A DNA stretch of 64,000 nucleotides from Streptosporangiaceae bacterium (GCA_019239975.1 JAFAZE010000021.1:26261-90260), one strand, 5' to 3'. Numbered from the stretch's first letter, positions 17,267-25,796 are shown. The notes: generated by a model not told the origin, from the sequence alone. Made by a program: numbers and translations.

Positions 17267-17929
17267 TTACCCGCCGCCCCGGGCTTTGGCTCCGGGGGAG
17301 ACGGCTTCATCCACTCTGGTCAGGGTCCGCAGGACGAGCCATCCGAAGACCCAGCCGCCGAGGACGTCCTCCGGCCAGTGCCGTCCCAGGTACAGGCGGG
17401 AGCCGCCCTGGGCGGCCACGAGCGCCGCGACTATCGACCAGATGACCCGTCGCTCGGCCGGGCTTCCCCAGCGCTTCGTCAGTATGTGCGCCAGCAGCCC
17501 GAACGTGATGACGGTGCGGGCCGCGCCCCCTGACGGGTAATCGCCTGGGGGGCCGATGGAGGATTCCGCCGGCGGCAATGTTCCTTTGACCAGCTCCCGC
17601 AGCGCCTTCTGGAGGTATACCTCGGAGACGACGCCGCTGGCCAGCAGCGGTAGCGGCGTCCATTCCCGGCGTTCATAGGCGAGCATCCCGCCCACCAGGG
17701 CCGAGAAAGGGGCTATAACGCTGTAGTCACCGATCGTCGTTACTGCCTGATCCAGCCGCCGGGATATGTTCGCGGAACGGTGTTCCCGGCAATACTCGTA
17801 AAGCCGGCGTGATGACCGCGTCACCGAATCGCGTTGCACCAGCCTTCCCAGGCCCCACGACACCAGCAGCGTGACCGCACCGCCCGCCGCCACCGTGCGG
17901 AGGATAGTGCCTGACCTGGATGTAAGCAC
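17267..17929 (-). CDS. PAP2-family membrane phosphatase, variant active site
   Basis: This 220-residue protein has several hydrophobic segments and the PAP2 C-terminal motif GGSRLYLGRHWPEDVLGGWV (SR-x5-H-x3-D). The first motif is reduced to KGTLPPAESS and the usual PSGH reads DYPSGGAARTV, so the second-motif His is Gly. Classical members dephosphorylate lipid pyrophosphates such as undecaprenyl pyrophosphate, which would fit recycling of the carrier in this locus. Because one acid/base residue is absent, activity is not certain. It is convergent with the GT2 gene. Confidence 0.75.
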   Translation of the reverse strand: MLTSRSGTILRTVAAGGAVTLLVSWGLGRLVQRDSVTRSSRRLYEYCREHRSANISRRLDQAVTTIGDYSVIAPFSALVGGMLAYERREWTPLPLLASGVVSEVYLQKALRELVKGTLPPAESSIGPPGDYPSGGAARTVITFGLLAHILTKRWGSPAERRVIWSIVAALVAAQGGSRLYLGRHWPEDVLGGWVFGWLVLRTLTRVDEAVSPGAKARGGG

Positions 17930-18034
17930 CAGCCAACGATACCGCAGGGGCGGCCCGCGGCGAGCGGCCGCCTGATCTCACCGTAGTCCTCACTCGCCGC
18001 CCGGACTGCCCCCTCGTAACATGGAAACACCTCT

Positions 18035-18847
18035 ATGCGAAGGGGTGATTATGAGAATGGGCGATGGCAGAAGCGCATGACTGAGGCCCGGGATCTGCTT
18101 GATTCGTATTTCGCTGCTTCGGAGGACAGGCAGCGTCGGTTGCGGGAAACGAAGTCATCGGACGCCGCCGCGCGCGTGCTGCTAAAGCACCTGGTTCCGG
18201 TGCGCTATCGCGGGACCGGCAGGATAATTCTCACCGGCCTGGTGCGGCGGCGTGAGCGGCGCAGAGCCCGGCTGATAGCCGCCCGGCCGGAACTCCGCCT
18301 GCATCTTGGCTGCGGCGGTGAGCGCAAGGCGGGCTGGACCAACATCGACCTGCTTGGCGACCCGGTCGACGTGGCCTGGAACCTGGCCAGCCCGCTGCCA
18401 TTCGACTCCGGATCGGTCGCGGCGATCTTCCACGAGCACCTGCTCGAGCATCTGCCGCTGCGCGCCGGTGACGTTCTCATGCAGGAGTGCTACCGCGTGC
18501 TGCGCCCCGGCGGCATCCTGCGGGCCGGGGTGCCCGACGCCGGCAGGCTCATCAGGTCGTACGCGGGCGACCGGAGCTATCTGGAGGAACTGCATCCCGG
18601 CCGGCCCGCCGCGCTCCTTGCCGTGCAGGAACTGTTCTACTGGCACCGGCACCGCACCATGTTCGACGTGGAGACGCTGGGCCTGCTCTTCCGGGCCAGC
18701 GGATTCCCCGGCCCGCGCCAGCGCGAGTTCGGTGACACCGACCTGGACCAGGCACCGGACACCGAGCGCAGGCGCGCCGAGACGCTCTACATGGAAGCGC
18801 GCAAGCCTGTGAACCCAGTTCGGTCCGCGGACGTTAGTGAATTGTAA
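18035..18847 (+). CDS. SAM-dependent methyltransferase
   Basis: A class I methyltransferase of up to 270 residues. Motif I is ELRLHLGCGGERKAGWTNID, the next acidic motif is LGDPVDVAWNLASPLPF, and post-motif sequence includes EHLLEHLPLRAGDVLMQECY and YRVLRPGGILRAGVPDAGRL. This subtype is common in polysaccharide loci and may methylate a sugar. The start is uncertain: ATG 18035 and ATG 18077 are both in frame, and neither has a strong ribosome-binding site. It is divergent from the PAP2 gene and forms the right edge of the locus. Confidence 0.8.
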   Translation: MRRGDYENGRWQKRMTEARDLLDSYFAASEDRQRRLRETKSSDAAARVLLKHLVPVRYRGTGRIILTGLVRRRERRRARLIAARPELRLHLGCGGERKAGWTNIDLLGDPVDVAWNLASPLPFDSGSVAAIFHEHLLEHLPLRAGDVLMQECYRVLRPGGILRAGVPDAGRLIRSYAGDRSYLEELHPGRPAALLAVQELFYWHRHRTMFDVETLGLLFRASGFPGPRQREFGDTDLDQAPDTERRRAETLYMEARKPVNPVRSADVSEL

Positions 18848-19019
18848 AGGCGGCAGGCCATGTGACCCGGCAGCGTCCGCAAGAACCCCGTGGCGCCGGA
18901 ATAGAGGTTGGCAGGACAACCGGCTCGGCATTCATACCGTCACGGCACTCCATTGTGCTCCCCGTTCGCCGGCGGTTTACGCCCAATTCGGCTGAGACGA
19001 ACACCGAAAGGAGCATGCA

Positions 19020-19529
19020 GTGAAAAGAAAGTACTATGTGCGCGCACTCGCAATAGGCGCGGCGGTGACCGCGATGGCGGGCGTCGGCGGTGGTGCCTAC
19101 GCCGTCACCAGCGCCGTCGGCATTTCCCCGGTCAACGTGACCGGACCCGACCATCAGCGTCTCACGGTTACTCTGGCCCCGGGGGCGAGCCAGGCCTTCA
19201 GGCTCCCGGCGGCCAATGATCCCGTTCGCATCGACCTCGACAAGGTATCGACCAACGGCGGTATCCAGACCCCGAGCGAAGTGTTCAGCGCTCTGGTCAA
19301 CGTGGACGGGAATGGCGCTGGGATGAGCTGGATCGGCACCAGTAGCGATGGGTCTCAGCTCGCTGGCAGCACGGCCACGGGGACCAGCATCACCAGCCTG
19401 GTGTGCGGCAGCCAGTGCGTCATCGCGACGCTCAGCGCGTCAAGCGCCGCCGCCCACACGGTGGTCCTTCAGGCGAACGCTGCCACCTCGAGCATCAAGG
19501 AGAAGTACGTTGTCAACATCTGGTACTGA
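19020..19529 (+). CDS. small secreted protein of unknown function
   Basis: I do not recognise the family. The 169-residue product has a clear signal peptide (KRKYYVRALAIGAAVTAMAG, ending near AYA). The mature part is Ser/Thr/Val-rich and predicted beta, with two Cys in LVCGSQCVIATL likely forming a disulfide. AAAGGAG lies six bases before the GTG at 19020. The 172 bases upstream hold no gene. It is the last item before an alpha/beta hydrolase and could be a surface protein. Confidence 0.75.
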   Translation: MKRKYYVRALAIGAAVTAMAGVGGGAYAVTSAVGISPVNVTGPDHQRLTVTLAPGASQAFRLPAANDPVRIDLDKVSTNGGIQTPSEVFSALVNVDGNGAGMSWIGTSSDGSQLAGSTATGTSITSLVCGSQCVIATLSASSAAAHTVVLQANAATSSIKEKYVVNIWY

Positions 19530-19563
19530 TCCGTCTTCCCCGGAAGGACTCAGCCGGGCCGCT

Positions 19564-20259
19564 ATGGCGATCTTTGTCCTTGTTCATGGCGCGTGGGGTG
19601 GCGCGCACGGCTTCCGCAAAGTCCGCCGGCCGCTCTGGGCGGCCGGCCACGAGGTCTTCACGCCGAGCCTGACCGGCGTCGGCGAGCGCGCCCACCTCAC
19701 CAGCCCCCAGGTCTGCCTGACGACGCACATCACCGACGTGGTGAACACCATCCTGTACGAGGATCTCGACGGCATCGTGCTGCTCGGCTTCTCCTACGGC
19801 GGGCTGGTGGTCACCGGGGCGCTGGAGTACGTCGCCGACCGGGTCCGCCACCTGGTCTATCTCGACGCCTTCGTGCCCGGTGACGGTGACCGGCTCGCCG
19901 CGGGCCCAGCGGGCCGCGCCGTGGCACGCCTTGGCAGCGACTGGCTGGTGGAGCCGCAGCCCCGTGAGTTCGACGACCCGGCGGAGGCGGCGTGGGCCGC
20001 CGCGCGGCGCACGCCCCAGCCGGCGGCCTGCTTCACCGAGCCTGTCCGGCTGCCGCGCCCGCTGGAGGACTACCCGTTCACCCGCACCTACATCAAGGCG
20101 ACGGGCGAGCCGCGGCCCGAGCGCGGCGGCCCGTTCTGGGACGCCGCCGACCGGGCCAAGGCCTCGCCGGCCTGGCGCTACCGGGAAATCGCGACGGGCC
20201 ACATGATCGCCAGCAACCGGCCACGTGAACTGGCCGGGCTCCTCCTGGAACTGGCCTGA
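19564..20259 (+). CDS. alpha/beta hydrolase
   Basis: A 231-residue alpha/beta hydrolase without a signal peptide. FVLVHGAWGGAHGFRKV contains the oxyanion HG motif, LLGFSYGGLVVTG the nucleophile Ser elbow, and EIATGHMIASNRPRE the catalytic His. The length and HGAWGG opening resemble the plant hydroxynitrile-lyase/methylesterase-like group found in actinomycetes. The substrate is unknown. The start at 19564 is chosen because the upstream in-frame sequence is an antisense shadow of the preceding gene. It lies just before the TetR gene but on its own promoter. Confidence 0.85.
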   Translation: MAIFVLVHGAWGGAHGFRKVRRPLWAAGHEVFTPSLTGVGERAHLTSPQVCLTTHITDVVNTILYEDLDGIVLLGFSYGGLVVTGALEYVADRVRHLVYLDAFVPGDGDRLAAGPAGRAVARLGSDWLVEPQPREFDDPAEAAWAAARRTPQPAACFTEPVRLPRPLEDYPFTRTYIKATGEPRPERGGPFWDAADRAKASPAWRYREIATGHMIASNRPRELAGLLLELA

Positions 20260-20302
20260 CGGACCCCTCAGGGGGCCTTTCCCGCTGAGCGGCCACCCCC
20301 CC

Positions 20303-20331
20303 TTGACAAGTAAGTGATTCATCACTAACTT
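20303..20331 (+). promoter_or_regulatory. TetR-gene promoter with palindromic operator in the spacer
   Basis: TTGACA (20303-20308) and TAACTT (20326-20331) are separated by 17 bases. AGTGATTCATCACT (20313-20326), a 6-2-6 perfect palindrome, fills the spacer. The expected start of transcription is 20338-20339, which is the ATG itself, so the mRNA should be leaderless. The same half-sites occur before the MFS gene. Confidence 0.75.
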
Positions 20332-20338
20332 AACGACC

Positions 20339-20923
20339 ATGACGGAGACGAAGCAGCGGATGCCCGCCGGGGAGCGCCGCGAGATGGTGCTCGAGGCGGC
20401 GCTCGCCGAGTTCGCGGCCAGCGGGCTGGCCGGCACGTCCACCGAGGACGTCGCCCGGCGGGCCGGGATCAGCCAGCCGTATCTCTTCCGCCTGTTCCCG
20501 ACCAAGAAGGCGCTGTTCCTGGCGCTCGTGGACCGGTGCTTCCGGCGGGTCGGGGATACCTTCACGGCCGCGGCCGAGGGCCTGCCGGGCGAGGAAGCTC
20601 TGGCGGCGATGGGCGACGCGTACGAGCGCCTGCTGGATGACAGGACGCTGCTGCTCCTGCAGATGCAGGCGTACGCGGCCTGCGAAGATCCCGAGATCCG
20701 CGCCGCGACCCGGGCCGGCTTCAAGAAGCTGTGGGCGCTCACCGAGCGGCTCACCGGCCTGCCCTTCGGCCAGATCGTGGACTTCTTCGCGGTGGGCATG
20801 CTGATGAACGTCGCCGCGGCGATGGACCTGCCGGCCGTGGACGAGCGATGGACGAGCTGGTGCCCCAAGCCCGCCCCCAAGCCCGCCACCAGAGGGCCCG
20901 CCACCAGAGGGCCCGCCACCTGA
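20339..20923 (+). CDS. TetR-family regulator of the adjacent MFS exporter
   Basis: A 194-residue TetR-type repressor. The helix-turn-helix is in TSTEDVARRAGISQPYLFRL followed by FPTKKALFLALVDRCF. The ligand-binding half is normal to about residue 170. The tail then becomes PKPAPKPATRGPATRGPAT, produced by a short DNA repeat that continues past the stop, so the natural end may have been altered. Palindromes AGTGAT-N2-ATCACT in its own promoter and upstream of the MFS gene suggest autoregulation and control of efflux. A drug-like inducer is inferred from the neighbour. Confidence 0.9.
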   Translation: MTETKQRMPAGERREMVLEAALAEFAASGLAGTSTEDVARRAGISQPYLFRLFPTKKALFLALVDRCFRRVGDTFTAAAEGLPGEEALAAMGDAYERLLDDRTLLLLQMQAYAACEDPEIRAATRAGFKKLWALTERLTGLPFGQIVDFFAVGMLMNVAAAMDLPAVDERWTSWCPKPAPKPATRGPATRGPAT

Positions 20924-21045
20924 ACGCCCGCCACCGCAGCGCCCTCTACCGCAAGGCGCCCCCGCCAAGGGCCCGGCAGCCAAGGGCCCGGCACCGCAAG
21001 GCGCCCCCGCCAAGGGCCCGGCACCGCAAGGCGCACCACCTATTT
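20924..21045. repeat. G/C-rich imperfect tandem repeat after the TetR gene
   Basis: Units of the type CAAGGGCCCGGCA and CAAGGCGCCCCCGC alternate several times between the TetR stop and the MFS operator. The same composition begins inside the last codons of the TetR gene. The repeat shows no coding potential. Confidence 0.6.
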
Positions 21046-21061
21046 TTTTCATCAGCGAAGC

Positions 21062-21077
21062 TAGTGATCAATCACTA
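21062..21077. promoter_or_regulatory. TetR operator upstream of the MFS gene
   Basis: TAGTGATCAATCACTA is a perfect 7-2-7 palindrome. It shares the half-site AGTGAT with the operator at 20313-20326. It lies 18 bases before the MFS start, with AAGGAG in between as the ribosome-binding site. Confidence 0.8.
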
Positions 21078-21095
21078 CTAACAAGGAGAAAGGCA

Positions 21096-22511
21096 ATGAG
21101 CGCTCGAAGCCAGACCGCGTGGACGTTCGCCGTGACGTCGGCCGCCCTGTTCATGGCGTCACTCGACAACCTCGTGGTGACCACGGCGCTGCCGTCGATC
21201 CGCGCCCACCTGCACGCCTCGCTGGAGGGCCTGCAGTGGACGGTCAACGCGTACACCCTCACGTTCGCCGTGCTGCTGCTCACCGGCGCCACGCTGGGCG
21301 AGCGGTACGGCCGCCGCCGGCTCTTCGTGGGCGGCCTCGGCCTGTTCACCGTGGGATCGGCGGCCGCGGCGCTGGCCCCCGGCATCGGCGCTCTGGTGGC
21401 GGCGCGGGCCGTGCAAGGTGTCGGTGCCGCGATCCTGATCCCGCTGACCCTCACCCTGCTGTCGGCGGCGGTGCCGCCGGAGCGCAGAGGCCTGGCGCTG
21501 GGTGCGTGGGGAGCGGTTGGCGGCCTGGCCATCGCCATCGGCCCGCTGGTCGGCGGCGCCGTCGTCGAAGGCGCGTCCTGGCAGTGGATCTTCTGGCTCA
21601 ACGTGCCCATCGGAGTCGCGCTGCTGCCGGTCGCCCGCGCCACGCTGGTCGAGAGCCGGGGGCCCGCGACGCGGCTCGACCTGCCGGGCGTCGCCCTGGC
21701 CAGCCTGGGCCTGCTCGGCGTCGTCTTCGGCGTGATCCGCGGCAACGACCACGGCTGGACCAGCGGCACCGTGCTGCCGCCCATGGTCGCCGGCGCGCTG
21801 CTCGTCGCGGCGTTCGCCGCCTGGGAACTGCGGGCGCCGGAGCCCATGCTGCCGCTGGGGCTGTTCCGCAGCCGCGGCTTCAGCATGACCAACGTGGCAT
21901 CGCTGCTGATGTTCTTCGGAATGTTCGGATCCATCTTCCTGCTGGCCCAGTTCCTGCAGGTCGTCCACCATTACAGCCCGCTGCAGGCCGGCCTGCGCAC
22001 GCTCCCGTGGACCGCGATGCCGGTGCTCATCACCCCGGTCGCCGGCGCGCTGTCCGACCGGATCGGCGGCCGGCCGCTGCTCGCCGCGGGGCTGGCGCTG
22101 CAGGCGATCGGCCTGGGCTGGCTGGCGGCGATCATCAGCCCCACGGTGGCCTACGCGGCGCTGGTGCCGGCGTTCATCGTCTCCGGCGTCGGGATGTCCC
22201 TGTTCTTCGCGCCGGTCGCCAACGTCGTGCTCGGCTCGGTGCGACGCGACCAGGAGGGCATCGCCTCCGGCGCGAACAACGCGATCAGGGAACTGGGCGG
22301 CGTGTTCGGGATCGCCGTGCTCGGCGCCGTGTTCTCCGCCCGCGGCGGATACGCCAGCGGGCAGGCGTTCGTCTCCGGCCTGGCCCCGGCGGTCTGGGTC
22401 GGCGGCGCAGCGGTCGCGGCCGCCGCGGCCGCCGCGCTGCTGCTGCCGCGGCTGCGCAAGGGAGCGGCGAACGGTTCCGAGCCCGAGCCGGAACTCGCCC
22501 TGGCCGGCTGA
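21096..22511 (+). CDS. MFS drug exporter, DHA2 (EmrB/QacA) type
   Basis: A 471-residue, predicted 14-segment transporter. The N-terminus FMASLDNLVVTTALPSIRAH is the DHA2 signature (D and N in segment 1), followed by LQWTVNAYTLTFAVLLLTGA, GERYGRRRLFVGGLGLFTVG and motif C-like GAVGGLAIAIGPLVGGAVVE. It would export drugs or other hydrophobic compounds using the proton gradient. AAGGAG precedes the ATG at 21096. The TetR operator directly upstream makes repression by the adjacent TetR protein very likely. Confidence 0.93.
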   Translation: MSARSQTAWTFAVTSAALFMASLDNLVVTTALPSIRAHLHASLEGLQWTVNAYTLTFAVLLLTGATLGERYGRRRLFVGGLGLFTVGSAAAALAPGIGALVAARAVQGVGAAILIPLTLTLLSAAVPPERRGLALGAWGAVGGLAIAIGPLVGGAVVEGASWQWIFWLNVPIGVALLPVARATLVESRGPATRLDLPGVALASLGLLGVVFGVIRGNDHGWTSGTVLPPMVAGALLVAAFAAWELRAPEPMLPLGLFRSRGFSMTNVASLLMFFGMFGSIFLLAQFLQVVHHYSPLQAGLRTLPWTAMPVLITPVAGALSDRIGGRPLLAAGLALQAIGLGWLAAIISPTVAYAALVPAFIVSGVGMSLFFAPVANVVLGSVRRDQEGIASGANNAIRELGGVFGIAVLGAVFSARGGYASGQAFVSGLAPAVWVGGAAVAAAAAAALLLPRLRKGAANGSEPEPELALAG

Positions 22512-22542
22512 CGGCAACGCCCGTCACCGCGCCGATAGCGCC

Positions 22543-22575
22543 CGCCCGCCCTGCCGGGGATCAACAGGGCGGGCG
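22543..22575. terminator. bidirectional terminator-like hairpin
   Basis: CGCCCGCCCTG (22543-22553) pairs perfectly with CAGGGCGGGCG (22565-22575) across an 11-base loop. It sits between the convergent MFS and lectin-type genes. There is no T-tract. Confidence 0.65.
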
Positions 22576-22591
22576 AGCGGTTGGGGGGCGT

Positions 22592-24772
22592 TCAGTTGTG
22601 GGAGTTGGTCAGCCAGAACTGCTGGTTCCAGCCCCCGTTGTAGGGCCACTGGTCGAGCGAACCGCCCGGCCAGGGGTACGCTCCGGCGACGTCGATGACC
22701 TCGTCGTCGAGGGCGTTCGGGATCGAATAGGTGGTGCCCAGCGAGATGCTGCCCATGTACCAGAGCTGGTTGTACGCGCCACCGCACGGGTACTGGATCA
22801 GCGGGTTGCCCCACGTGCTGGTGTTGTACTGAACCGTGAGGCACTGGCCGCTGCCGCGGTTGACGACCTCGTACCAGCCCGGGTAGGGGCTCTGCACGAA
22901 TGCCCAGTCCTGGTTGTAGCCGTTGTTCCAGTCCCAGGTGATGACGCTGGCGCTTGGCGACTGCGACCCGCCCGACACGTCCAGCACCAGGGACTCGGCG
23001 GAGGACGTGAAGGTCCAGATGTCGTAGTAGGTGGAGCTGAAGCCGAACGCGTTCGCCAGGCCGCTGACCACCCGGGGACCCCAGTCCCCGATCTCGCTCA
23101 GCGCGTTGATGATGTCGTAGGTGTCATAGCCGATGTGCTGCAGGTACTGGATCACGGTGTCGGCCGAGTTGCCGGTGGTCACGAAGAACTGCGCCACCTG
23201 CGTGATCGAGTTGGCCACGTCGGTCCAGCTCAGCGAGCCCGGGATGGAGAAGTAGAAGCTCACCGGGCCCAGCGTGCTGCCGCCCGCGGTGAGCCACGCG
23301 CTCCCCGACGCGCTGATGCTGGCGCCGCTGCCGTCGCCGCTGACGGCCCTGTACAGGGTGAGGCCGCCCGCCAGGTAACCGGCGATGGGCACCGACAGCT
23401 GGCCGTCGGCGGCGAGCGTGACGCTCGCCCCGGCCGCGCTCGTCCCGACCGCGAACTGGATGTCCGCGTAGAACGAGTTGCCGTTGTAGCTGATCCCGCC
23501 GCTGATCCCGAAGGCCGCGGTGCTCTGGGTGACGCTGAGGTCCAGGTAGAACATCGGGCTGGACACCTGGACCGGCCCTACCGTGAACGCGCCGATGCTG
23601 ACGTCGGCGGTGACCGACAGCGCGGACAGGTTGACGTTCGCGTCGACGTGCACCGGAACGTGGTCGACGTTCGCGTCGAAGATCGCCGAGGCGCCCGCCG
23701 GGATGGCGTCCCCGGTTCCCGGGTCGGTCCCGCCGAACGGCGACAGGTCGAACGCGGCCCTGCTGATCGTGAACGAGTTGACCACGTCGGAGGACAGGTT
23801 TGGGTCGACCGCGAGCGGCGTCAGCGCCGGCTGCTGCTGCCCGTTCACCGTCGGCCCGGCGATGGAGAACGCGAGCACCGGGTTGTTCAGGTCGAGGTTG
23901 ACGTTGAACGAGATCTCGGCGCCCGGCGCCATGCCGATCGCGCTGGCCCACGACGCGGGGAGCGTGATGTTGTCGGCGTCGATGCCCAGCGACGGAACCG
24001 GGGCCGTGGCGCCGTCCTCGTAGGTGAGGCCCACGTGCCCGCCGAAGTCCTGGGCACCCAGGCCGGGGATTCCCAGGACCTCGTTGTGATACCAGTTGCT
24101 GAACCCGGCCGACAGCCCCAGGCTGATGCTGTCGGCGGTGACCTGCAGGGACCCGCTGACCGTCACGGTCGCCGCCGAAGGGTCGGTGGTTCCCGGCACC
24201 AGTGCCGGAAGCTCCAGGTACCCAACCCCCGAGACCGCGACCTGCACGCCGCCGCCGGCGCTGAGCGTGACCGCGAGACCGACGCTGTCGAGGTACAGGG
24301 ATGTCCCACCCGAGTTGATGACCCGGAGGCCGCCGGTCCCCGTACCCGTGCCCAGCGCCAGGGAGAGATCCACGGTGAACCCGGTGGTGGGCAGGCTTGC
24401 CATCGCCTGGACCGCGGACCCCGCCGGGATGACGTCCTGCAGATCGGTCGTGACGCTGTCCGGCAGCGTGTAACCGAGGCTGACGTCCAGCCCGGCCGGC
24501 AGGTCGACCGGCTGCCCGCTCAGCCCGAGCGTGGCGGGGTCGAAGCCCTTCATCGCGGAGCTGGCGGCGTACAGCGTCCCGGCGCCGGAGAAGCCGAGGC
24601 CGCTCAGGTCGGGAAGTCCCACCCCGGCGACGATCCCGTCGCTGCTCAGCGACAGCCCCGCGTGGAAGCTCGGGTTGCCGCTGACCCCCTGCGTGATCTG
24701 GACGGTCGCCGTGCCGGTGAGCGAGTACCTGCCGGTGCCGTCGACCGCGGCGGTGAGCCCCGCCGCCGTCAC
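22592..24772 (-). CDS. beta-rich repeat protein with C-terminal ricin-type lectin domain, 5' end missing
   Basis: The open frame gives 726 residues. Most of it is Gly/Ser/Val-rich, beta-strand-like sequence without a catalytic motif I can name. The last 140 residues form a ricin-type beta-trefoil (SLVLDVSGGSQSPSASVITW, NQDWAFVQSP, GQCLTVQYN, NQLWYMGS, NQQFWLTNSHN), implying carbohydrate binding. Such proteins are normally secreted, but the best start (GTG 24772) has no signal peptide. The frame upstream (TAEFGGGLPFG) still looks like the interior of a domain before a TGA at about 24848. The 5' part has probably been lost next to the SDR gene. Confidence 0.65.
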   Translation of the reverse strand: MTAAGLTAAVDGTGRYSLTGTATVQITQGVSGNPSFHAGLSLSSDGIVAGVGLPDLSGLGFSGAGTLYAASSAMKGFDPATLGLSGQPVDLPAGLDVSLGYTLPDSVTTDLQDVIPAGSAVQAMASLPTTGFTVDLSLALGTGTGTGGLRVINSGGTSLYLDSVGLAVTLSAGGGVQVAVSGVGYLELPALVPGTTDPSAATVTVSGSLQVTADSISLGLSAGFSNWYHNEVLGIPGLGAQDFGGHVGLTYEDGATAPVPSLGIDADNITLPASWASAIGMAPGAEISFNVNLDLNNPVLAFSIAGPTVNGQQQPALTPLAVDPNLSSDVVNSFTISRAAFDLSPFGGTDPGTGDAIPAGASAIFDANVDHVPVHVDANVNLSALSVTADVSIGAFTVGPVQVSSPMFYLDLSVTQSTAAFGISGGISYNGNSFYADIQFAVGTSAAGASVTLAADGQLSVPIAGYLAGGLTLYRAVSGDGSGASISASGSAWLTAGGSTLGPVSFYFSIPGSLSWTDVANSITQVAQFFVTTGNSADTVIQYLQHIGYDTYDIINALSEIGDWGPRVVSGLANAFGFSSTYYDIWTFTSSAESLVLDVSGGSQSPSASVITWDWNNGYNQDWAFVQSPYPGWYEVVNRGSGQCLTVQYNTSTWGNPLIQYPCGGAYNQLWYMGSISLGTTYSIPNALDDEVIDVAGAYPWPGGSLDQWPYNGGWNQQFWLTNSHN

Positions 24773-24824
24773 GCCGAACGGCAGGCCGCCGCCGAACTCG
24801 GCGGTCAGGTCCCCGGTGGCGGCC

Positions 24825-25796
24825 TTACCCGGGCAATTCGTTCAGCCGGCGGGCCGCCGAACGGCCGAGCGCCGTGAGCCTGCCGAAGAGCCGGGTGCTC
24901 ATCGCCGGGCGCAGGCCGGCGCCGCGGGCGACCTCCCCGGGAGCCCCGGGTTCCGGACCGGGCAGCGCCGCGGACATCAGGTGCAGCAGCCTCACGGTCA
25001 GCCCCGGGAACACGCCGGCGCCGCGCGCGGCGACCTGGGCGGCCGGGGTCAGGATGACCTCCGGCTGACGGGTCCGCATCGCGGACACGATGCGGCGCGC
25101 GGCGCGGCCGGCGTCCATGGACACCAGCGGAAGGCTGGCGCCCAGCGAGAACCAGGTGAACTCCTTCTCCCGCTGCCCGCGGAACAGCGCCTGCATGTGC
25201 GAGCCGGTGCGCATCAGGCCCGGCACGGCCGTGGTGACCGTGACGGGACCGGATCCGAGTTCGGCCCGCAGGCCCTCGGAGAATGCCACCGCGGCGAACT
25301 TGGCCATGCAGTACGGCAGCAGGTGCGGCACGCTGATCTTGCCGCCGACCGAGGTGACGTTGACGATCCGGCCGTGGCCCCGCTCGCGCATCACGGGCAG
25401 CGCGGCCAGGGCGATGCGCGCGGGCGCCAGCGCCATCGTGCGCATCGCGGATTCGTAGTCGCCGGGCTGGCTGCTGTCGAGGGGCTCCACCTGGATGATC
25501 CCCGCGTTGTTCACCAGGATGTCGAGGCGGCCGTAGCTGCTGACCGCGGTGTCGATCAGCAGCCGCGGTGCCGCCTCATCGGTGATGTCGCACGCCACGG
25601 CGGTGACCTCGGCGCCCCCGGCGCGCAGGGCGGCCGCCGCGCGGTCCAGCTCGGCGGCGTCCCGGGCGCAGATGACCAGGCGGCACGAGTGCCTGCCGAG
25701 TTCGGCCGCCAGTTCCAGGCCGAGCCCGCGCGAGGCGCCGGTCACGATCGCCACCTCGCCGGTGATGTCGTCAGGGGCAAAGACGGAGGCTCTCAT
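24825..25796 (-). CDS. short-chain dehydrogenase/reductase
   Basis: A 323-residue classical SDR. The cofactor loop is AIVTGASRGLGLELAAELG (near 17-35), with ICARDAAELD after strand 2 suggesting NADP(H). NNAGIIQ and the catalytic IVNVTSVGG...PYCMAKFA (Ser, Tyr, Lys) are intact. The C-terminal 70 residues extend beyond the core. The substrate is unknown. Its start lies nine bases after the alcohol dehydrogenase stop, so the two oxidoreductases are co-transcribed. Confidence 0.9.
   Translation of the reverse strand: MRASVFAPDDITGEVAIVTGASRGLGLELAAELGRHSCRLVICARDAAELDRAAAALRAGGAEVTAVACDITDEAAPRLLIDTAVSSYGRLDILVNNAGIIQVEPLDSSQPGDYESAMRTMALAPARIALAALPVMRERGHGRIVNVTSVGGKISVPHLLPYCMAKFAAVAFSEGLRAELGSGPVTVTTAVPGLMRTGSHMQALFRGQREKEFTWFSLGASLPLVSMDAGRAARRIVSAMRTRQPEVILTPAAQVAARGAGVFPGLTVRLLHLMSAALPGPEPGAPGEVARGAGLRPAMSTRLFGRLTALGRSAARRLNELPG

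Noticed and set aside
21119..24877. A 1,252-codon plus-strand open frame
   Set aside because: It is a shadow: Arg/Ala/Gly-rich, overlapping the MFS gene in another frame and then antisense to the lectin-type gene.
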